A DNA stretch of 8,413 bases, from the NCBI GenBank assembly GCA_023458855.1, contig JAEWWQ010000141.1, positions 1 through 8,413 on the forward strand, written 5' to 3'. Of this stretch, positions 5,454-8,413 are shown piece after piece. The notes beneath the pieces were generated by a model. The model did no database searches. It worked only from the letters and a program-made list of their open reading frames with translations, and was not told the DNA's origin. The stretch comes from Bacillota bacterium (GTDB lineage Bacteria > Bacillota > Clostridia > Lachnospirales > Lachnospiraceae). Both the position numbers and the translations under genes were made by a program. The stretch's first letter is position 1. Every line of letters begins with the position of its first letter.

Positions 5454-5477
5454 GCTGTATTGAAAGGAGAAATAATC

Positions 5478-6320
5478 ATGGGAATTAAGACATTTAACCC
5501 ATATACACCTTCCAGAAGAAATATGACTAGTTCTGATTTTGCTGAAATTACAAAATCGACTCCGGAAAAGTCTCTTTGTACTTCACTTAGCAAAAATGCT
5601 GGTCGTAACAATCAGGGTAAAATCACTGTAAGACATCACGGTGGCGGAAGCAGAAGAAAATATAGAAACATCGATTTTAAGAGAATTAAAGATGGTATTG
5701 AGGCAACTGTAATTGGTATCGAATACGATCCGAACAGAACCGCAAATATCGCATTGATCTGTTATGTAGATGGAGAAAAAGCTTATATCCTTGCACCGGA
5801 AGGATTAACAGATGGAATGAAGGTAATGAACGGACCAGCAGCAGAAGTCAGAGTAGGCAATTGCTTACCATTATCAGAGGTTCCGGTTGGTGCGCAAGTA
5901 CACAATATTGAATTATATCCGGGAAAAGGCGGACAGATGGTTCGTTCAGCAGGAAATAGTGCACAGTTAATGGCTAAAGAAGGAAAATACGCAACGCTTA
6001 GATTGCCGTCAGGCGAAATGAGAATGGTACCGATTATTTGCAGAGCATCCATTGGTGTTGTTGGAAATGGTGACCATAGCCTTATCAATATTGGTAAAGC
6101 TGGCCGTAAACGTCACATGGGTATCAGACCTACAGTTCGTGGTTCTGTTATGAACCCTAATGACCATCCACATGGTGGTGGTGAAGGTAGAGCTCCAATC
6201 GGACGTTCCGGACCTAGCACACCTTGGGGTAAACCAGCACTTGGCTTAAAGACACGTAAGAAGAAAAAAGCGTCAAATAAGCTGATTGTAAGAAGAAGAG
6301 ACGGCAGAGCTATTAAATAA
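5478..6320 (+). CDS. rplB: 50S ribosomal protein L2 (uL2)
   Basis: The 280-residue protein is complete L2. It has the N-terminal GIKTFNPYTPSRRNMT, the OB-fold core (about 50-130) and SH3-like domain (VRSAGNSAQLMAKEGKYA, 155-172), and the C-terminal signature MNPNDHPHGGGEGRAPIGR (225-243). H230 corresponds to E. coli H229, a residue tied to peptidyl-transferase function. L2 binds 23S rRNA and contributes to subunit joining. I chose the ATG at 5478: AAAGGAG (5463-5469) lies 8 nt upstream and L2 proteins start with this sequence. An in-frame TTG at 5439 would add 13 non-conserved residues and has no better ribosome site. Its distance from rplW is abnormal for this operon. Confidence 0.97.
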   Translation: MGIKTFNPYTPSRRNMTSSDFAEITKSTPEKSLCTSLSKNAGRNNQGKITVRHHGGGSRRKYRNIDFKRIKDGIEATVIGIEYDPNRTANIALICYVDGEKAYILAPEGLTDGMKVMNGPAAEVRVGNCLPLSEVPVGAQVHNIELYPGKGGQMVRSAGNSAQLMAKEGKYATLRLPSGEMRMVPIICRASIGVVGNGDHSLINIGKAGRKRHMGIRPTVRGSVMNPNDHPHGGGEGRAPIGRSGPSTPWGKPALGLKTRKKKKASNKLIVRRRDGRAIK

Positions 6321-6330
6321 TTGGGAAGTG

Positions 6331-6381
6331 GTTGTGCCTGGCACAAAAGTGCTCACAACGCTTATCAATTGATATTGATAA
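6331..6381 (+). other. Two consecutive hairpins in the rplB-rpsS spacer
   Basis: The first stacks GTTGTG with CACAAC (6331-6336, 6354-6359) on GCAC with GTGC around AAAA (6341-6344, 6349-6352). The second is a perfect 8-bp stem, TTATCAAT with ATTGATAA around TGAT (6362-6369, 6374-6381), ending 1 nt before the AAGGAGG of rpsS. Neither has a following T-run. They could tune rpsS translation or mark an RNA processing site. Confidence 0.5.
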
Positions 6382-6396
6382 TAAGGAGGAAATACA

Positions 6397-6678
6397 ATGG
6401 CTAGATCATTAAAAAAAGGACCATTCGCAGATGCAAGCTTACTCAAAAAAGTAGATGCTATGAATGCGGCAGGCGGCAAACAAGTTATTAAGACTTGGTC
6501 TCGTCGTTCTACGATTTTCCCATCATTCGTTGGACATACAATCGCAGTTCACGACGGTAGAAAACACGTTCCTGTATATGTAACAGAAGACATGGTTGGA
6601 CATAAACTTGGTGAGTTCGTTGCAACAAGAACTTACAGAGGACATGGAAAAGACGAAAAAAAATCAGGTGTAAGATAA
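6397..6678 (+). CDS. rpsS: 30S ribosomal protein S19 (uS19)
   Basis: At 93 residues it is full-length S19. It contains MARSLKKGPFADASLLKKV (1-19), IKTWSRRSTIFPSFVGHTI (31-49) and GRKHVPVYVTEDMVGHKLGE (54-73), ending with the basic tail TYRGHGKDEKKSGVR. S19 sits in the 30S head near the A-site finger and pairs with S13. AAGGAGG (6383-6389) is 7 nt ahead of the ATG. A 76-nt spacer with two hairpins separates it from rplB, longer than most gaps in the operon. Confidence 0.97.
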   Translation: MARSLKKGPFADASLLKKVDAMNAAGGKQVIKTWSRRSTIFPSFVGHTIAVHDGRKHVPVYVTEDMVGHKLGEFVATRTYRGHGKDEKKSGVR

Positions 6679-6704
6679 AGACCGTTTGAAAGGAGGTTTC
6701 ATCC

Positions 6705-7091
6705 ATGGCAAAAGGACATAGATCCCAGATCAAAAGAGAAAGAAATGCGAATAAGGATACCAGACCATCTGCAAAATTATCGTTTGCGAGAGTGTCAGTT
6801 CAAAAAGCATGTTTTGTTTTAGATGCCATTAGAGGCAAGGATGTACAATCAGCTTTGGGTATTTTGGAGTACAATCCTAGATATGCTTCTAGTTTAATTA
6901 AAAAATTACTTGAATCAGCAATTGCTAATGCGGAGAATAATAACGGAATGAATGTTGAAAAACTTTATGTAGCAGAATGTTTCGCTGATCAAGGTCCGAC
7001 AATGAAAAGAGTAAGACCAAGAGCACAGGGTAGAGCTTATAGAATCGAGAAGAGAATGAGCCATATTACAGTAGTGCTTGATGAAAGATAA
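6705..7091 (+). CDS. rplV: 50S ribosomal protein L22 (uL22)
   Basis: L22 is recognised by SAKLSFARVSVQKACFVLD (22-40), the alpha-helical core KKLLESAIANAENN (66-79) and the long beta-hairpin at about 93-113 (FADQGPTMKRVRPRAQGRAYR) that lines the exit tunnel; changes at this tip give macrolide resistance in other bacteria, and nothing here looks altered. The 128 residues exceed the 110-113 of E. coli and Bacillus because of a basic N-terminal extension of about 15 residues. The start is supported by AAAGGAGG (6689-6696), 8 nt before the ATG. The gap to rpsC is 11 nt. Confidence 0.96.
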   Translation: MAKGHRSQIKRERNANKDTRPSAKLSFARVSVQKACFVLDAIRGKDVQSALGILEYNPRYASSLIKKLLESAIANAENNNGMNVEKLYVAECFADQGPTMKRVRPRAQGRAYRIEKRMSHITVVLDER

Positions 7092-7102
7092 GGAGGAAAA
7101 GT

Positions 7103-7777
7103 ATGGGACAGAAAGTTAATCCTCATGGCTTAAGAGTCGGCGTTATTAAAGAGTGGGATTCCAAATGGTATGCTGATGCTGATTTTGCTGACTTTTTAGT
7201 AGAAGACTATAACATTAGGACATATCTTAAGAAGAAATTATACAGTGCAGGTGTTTCAAAGATTGAAATCGAAAGAGCATCTGACAGAGTAAAAGTTACC
7301 ATCTTTACAGCAAAACCAGGTGTTATCATCGGTAAGGGCGGAACTGAAATTGAAGTGACAAAGCAGGAACTTCAGAAAATGACCGATAAAAAAGTATTGG
7401 TCGATATTAAAGAAATTAAGAGACCAGACAAAGATGCTCAATTAGTTGCAGAGAACATTGCATTACAGCTTGAAAACCGTGTGTCATTCAGAAGAGCAAT
7501 GAAATCCACAATGGGCAGAACCATGAAAACAGGAGCACTTGGTATCAAGACATCTGTTTCGGGACGTCTTGGCGGTGCTGATATGGCTCGTACAGAGTTC
7601 TACAGCGAAGGAACTATTCCACTTCAAACACTGAGAGCAGATATTGATTATGGCTTTGCTGAAGCAGATACAACGTATGGCAAGGTTGGAGTAAAAGTCT
7701 GGATCTACAAAGGTGAAATACTTCCTACAAAAGCAAATGATGAAAGCAAAGTTTCAAAGGAAGGGAGCGATAAATAA
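7103..7777 (+). CDS. rpsC: 30S ribosomal protein S3 (uS3)
   Basis: The 224-residue protein starts MGQKVNPHGLRVGVIKEWDS, the S3 signature. The type-II KH domain shows its GxxG loop as GKGG (77-80), and the C-terminal domain carries FRRAMKSTMGRTMKTGALGI (129-148) and SGRLGGADMARTEFYSEG (153-170). S3 lies at the mRNA entry channel; the basic pair R130-R131 falls in the region linked to mRNA unwinding in E. coli S3. AAGGAGG (7090-7096) overlaps the rplV stop and is 6 nt from the ATG. The tail beyond about residue 208 is acidic/lysine-rich and variable. Its TAA shares a base with the rplP start. Confidence 0.97.
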   Translation: MGQKVNPHGLRVGVIKEWDSKWYADADFADFLVEDYNIRTYLKKKLYSAGVSKIEIERASDRVKVTIFTAKPGVIIGKGGTEIEVTKQELQKMTDKKVLVDIKEIKRPDKDAQLVAENIALQLENRVSFRRAMKSTMGRTMKTGALGIKTSVSGRLGGADMARTEFYSEGTIPLQTLRADIDYGFAEADTTYGKVGVKVWIYKGEILPTKANDESKVSKEGSDK

Positions 7778-8214
7778 TGTTAATGCCAAAAAGAGTAAAA
7801 CGTCGTAAACAATTCCGTGGATCTATGGCCGGTAAAGCTTTAAGAGGTAATACAATTTCTTATGGTACTTACGGTATTGTCGCTATGGAGCCTTGCTGGA
7901 TCAAATCTAACCAGATTGAAGCTGCACGTATTGCTATGACCCGTTATATCAAACGTGGTGGTAAAGTTTGGATTAAGATTTTTCCAGATAAACCTGTAAC
8001 TACGAAACCAGCAGAAACCCGTATGGGTTCCGGTAAAGGAACTTTAGAATATTGGGTAGCAGTTGTTAAACCAGGACGTGTAATGTTCGAGATTTCCGGA
8101 GTATCGGATGAAATCGCAAAAGAAGCATTACGTCTTGCAACACATAAGCTTCCATGCAAATGTAAAATTATTTCTAAAGCAGATTTGGAAGGTGGTGCAT
8201 CAAATGAAAACTAA
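7777..8214 (+). CDS. rplP: 50S ribosomal protein L16 (uL16)
   Basis: This is full-length L16 (145 residues; Bacillus has 144). Landmarks are MLMPKRVKRRKQFRGSMAGK (1-20), MEPCWIKSNQIEAARIAMTR (37-56), RMGSGKGTLEYWVAVVKPG (82-100) and the C-terminal helix EALRLATHKLPCKCKI. L16 assembles late and organises the A-tRNA site of the 50S subunit. The ATG at 7777 overlaps the rpsC stop (TAATG), and the purine-rich AAAGGAAGGGAG inside the end of rpsC provides the ribosome site, so translation is probably coupled. The second ATG (residue 3) is an alternative, but MLMP is the usual start in Firmicutes. Confidence 0.96.
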   Translation: MLMPKRVKRRKQFRGSMAGKALRGNTISYGTYGIVAMEPCWIKSNQIEAARIAMTRYIKRGGKVWIKIFPDKPVTTKPAETRMGSGKGTLEYWVAVVKPGRVMFEISGVSDEIAKEALRLATHKLPCKCKIISKADLEGGASNEN

Positions 8215-8413
8215 TCAATATGTAGAAGATTTAAAAGCAAAATCAGCTGCAGATTTGGCAGAGGCCTTAGTCGATGCTAAAAAAGAACTTTTCAATTTGA
8301 GATTCCAGAATGCAACAAATCAGTTGGATAACACAAGTAGAATTAAAGAAGTTAGGAAAAATATAGCTAGAATTCAGACAGTGATCACTGAGAAAGCAAA
8401 AGTTGCAGAATAA
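8204..8413 (+). CDS. rpmC: 50S ribosomal protein L29 (uL29)
   Basis: The 69-residue product is a typical small two-helix L29, with KAKSAADLAEALVDAKKELF (11-30), the conserved NLRFQNATNQLDNTSRIKEV (31-50), and helix 2 RKNIARIQTVITEK (51-64). L29 lies near the exit-tunnel rim beside L23. The ATG at 8204 overlaps the end of rplP by 11 nt; GGAAGGTGG within rplP supplies the ribosome site. The longer open frame from 8108 lies over rplP and is not L29-like, so I rejected it. The stop is the last codon of the window; rpsQ would be the expected next gene. Confidence 0.95.
   Translation: MKTNQYVEDLKAKSAADLAEALVDAKKELFNLRFQNATNQLDNTSRIKEVRKNIARIQTVITEKAKVAE

Larger units (their letters stand above)
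5242..5476. repeat. Hairpin-rich insert between rplW and rplB bounded by an 8-bp direct repeat
   Basis: The spacer 5237-5477 contains no gene. GAAATAAT occurs at 5242-5249 and 5469-5476; removing one copy with the intervening sequence leaves AGGAAG (5235-5240) 10 nt ahead of the rplB ATG, a normal junction. Inside lie a tandem pair of 26-nt units (5266-5317), CGCG with CGCG (5319-5322, 5326-5329), a long AT-rich hairpin (5334-5386), and an imperfect 12-position inverted repeat (5258-5269 with 5392-5403) enclosing them. It resembles a small non-coding repeat element. No transposase is present. The insertion reading is inference. Confidence 0.5.

Noticed and set aside
5439..5477. In-frame TTG start extending rplB by 13 residues
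   Set aside because: The TTG is within a hairpin, and the conserved L2 N-terminus and AAAGGAG both point to 5478.
8108..8203. Upstream extension of rpmC by 32 residues over rplP
   Set aside because: Not L29-like and entirely overlaps conserved L16 sequence.

Overview
The window comes from a low-GC, AGA-rich Gram-positive bacterium. The gene order (rpsJ-rplC-rplD-rplW-rplB-rpsS-rplV-rpsC-rplP-rpmC) is the S10 ribosomal-protein operon. The protein details (S10 beginning MASQVMRITLKAYDH, a 227-residue L3, an N-terminally extended L22, strong AGGAGG ribosome-binding sites) point to Clostridia, most likely Lachnospiraceae. The family is an inference; I cannot name the genus.

Left part (1-2950). 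A methyltransferase gene of the RlmI/COG1092 type runs off the left edge on the minus strand. A divergent intergenic region (430-586) holds promoters for both directions and a GC-richer hairpin flanked by an 8-bp direct repeat. A TetR-family regulator gene (587-1174) and a PutP-type sodium/solute symporter gene (1358-2890) follow on the plus strand. The symporter promoter carries a long AT-rich near-palindrome over its -10 box. It shares the half-site TGTTATA with the tetR promoter, so the TetR protein is a candidate regulator of both genes.

Junction (2891-3231). The symporter's intrinsic terminator overlaps the S10-operon promoter: the -35 box spans the end of the stem and the loop of the terminator hairpin. 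Downstream lies a leader of about 265 nt with several perfect hairpins and a 15-bp long-range helix. It is a candidate autoregulatory ribosomal-protein leader.

Right part (3232-8413). Ten ribosomal-protein genes lie on the plus strand, all intact. Most are tightly packed: rplW and rplP start inside the upstream stop codon (TAATG), and rpmC overlaps rplP by 11 nt. They encode S10, L3, L4, L23, L2, S19, L22, S3, L16 and L29; the window ends exactly at the rpmC stop.

The one clear anomaly in the operon is a 241-nt spacer between rplW and rplB, packed with hairpins and a tandem repeat and bounded by an 8-bp direct repeat (GAAATAAT). Removing one copy plus the insert would restore a normal, compact rplW-rplB junction, so I read it as an inserted small repeat element. 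No CRISPR array, tRNA, rRNA, transposase or phage gene is visible, and I see no new protein system here; the novelty, if any, lies in the RNA and repeat structures.
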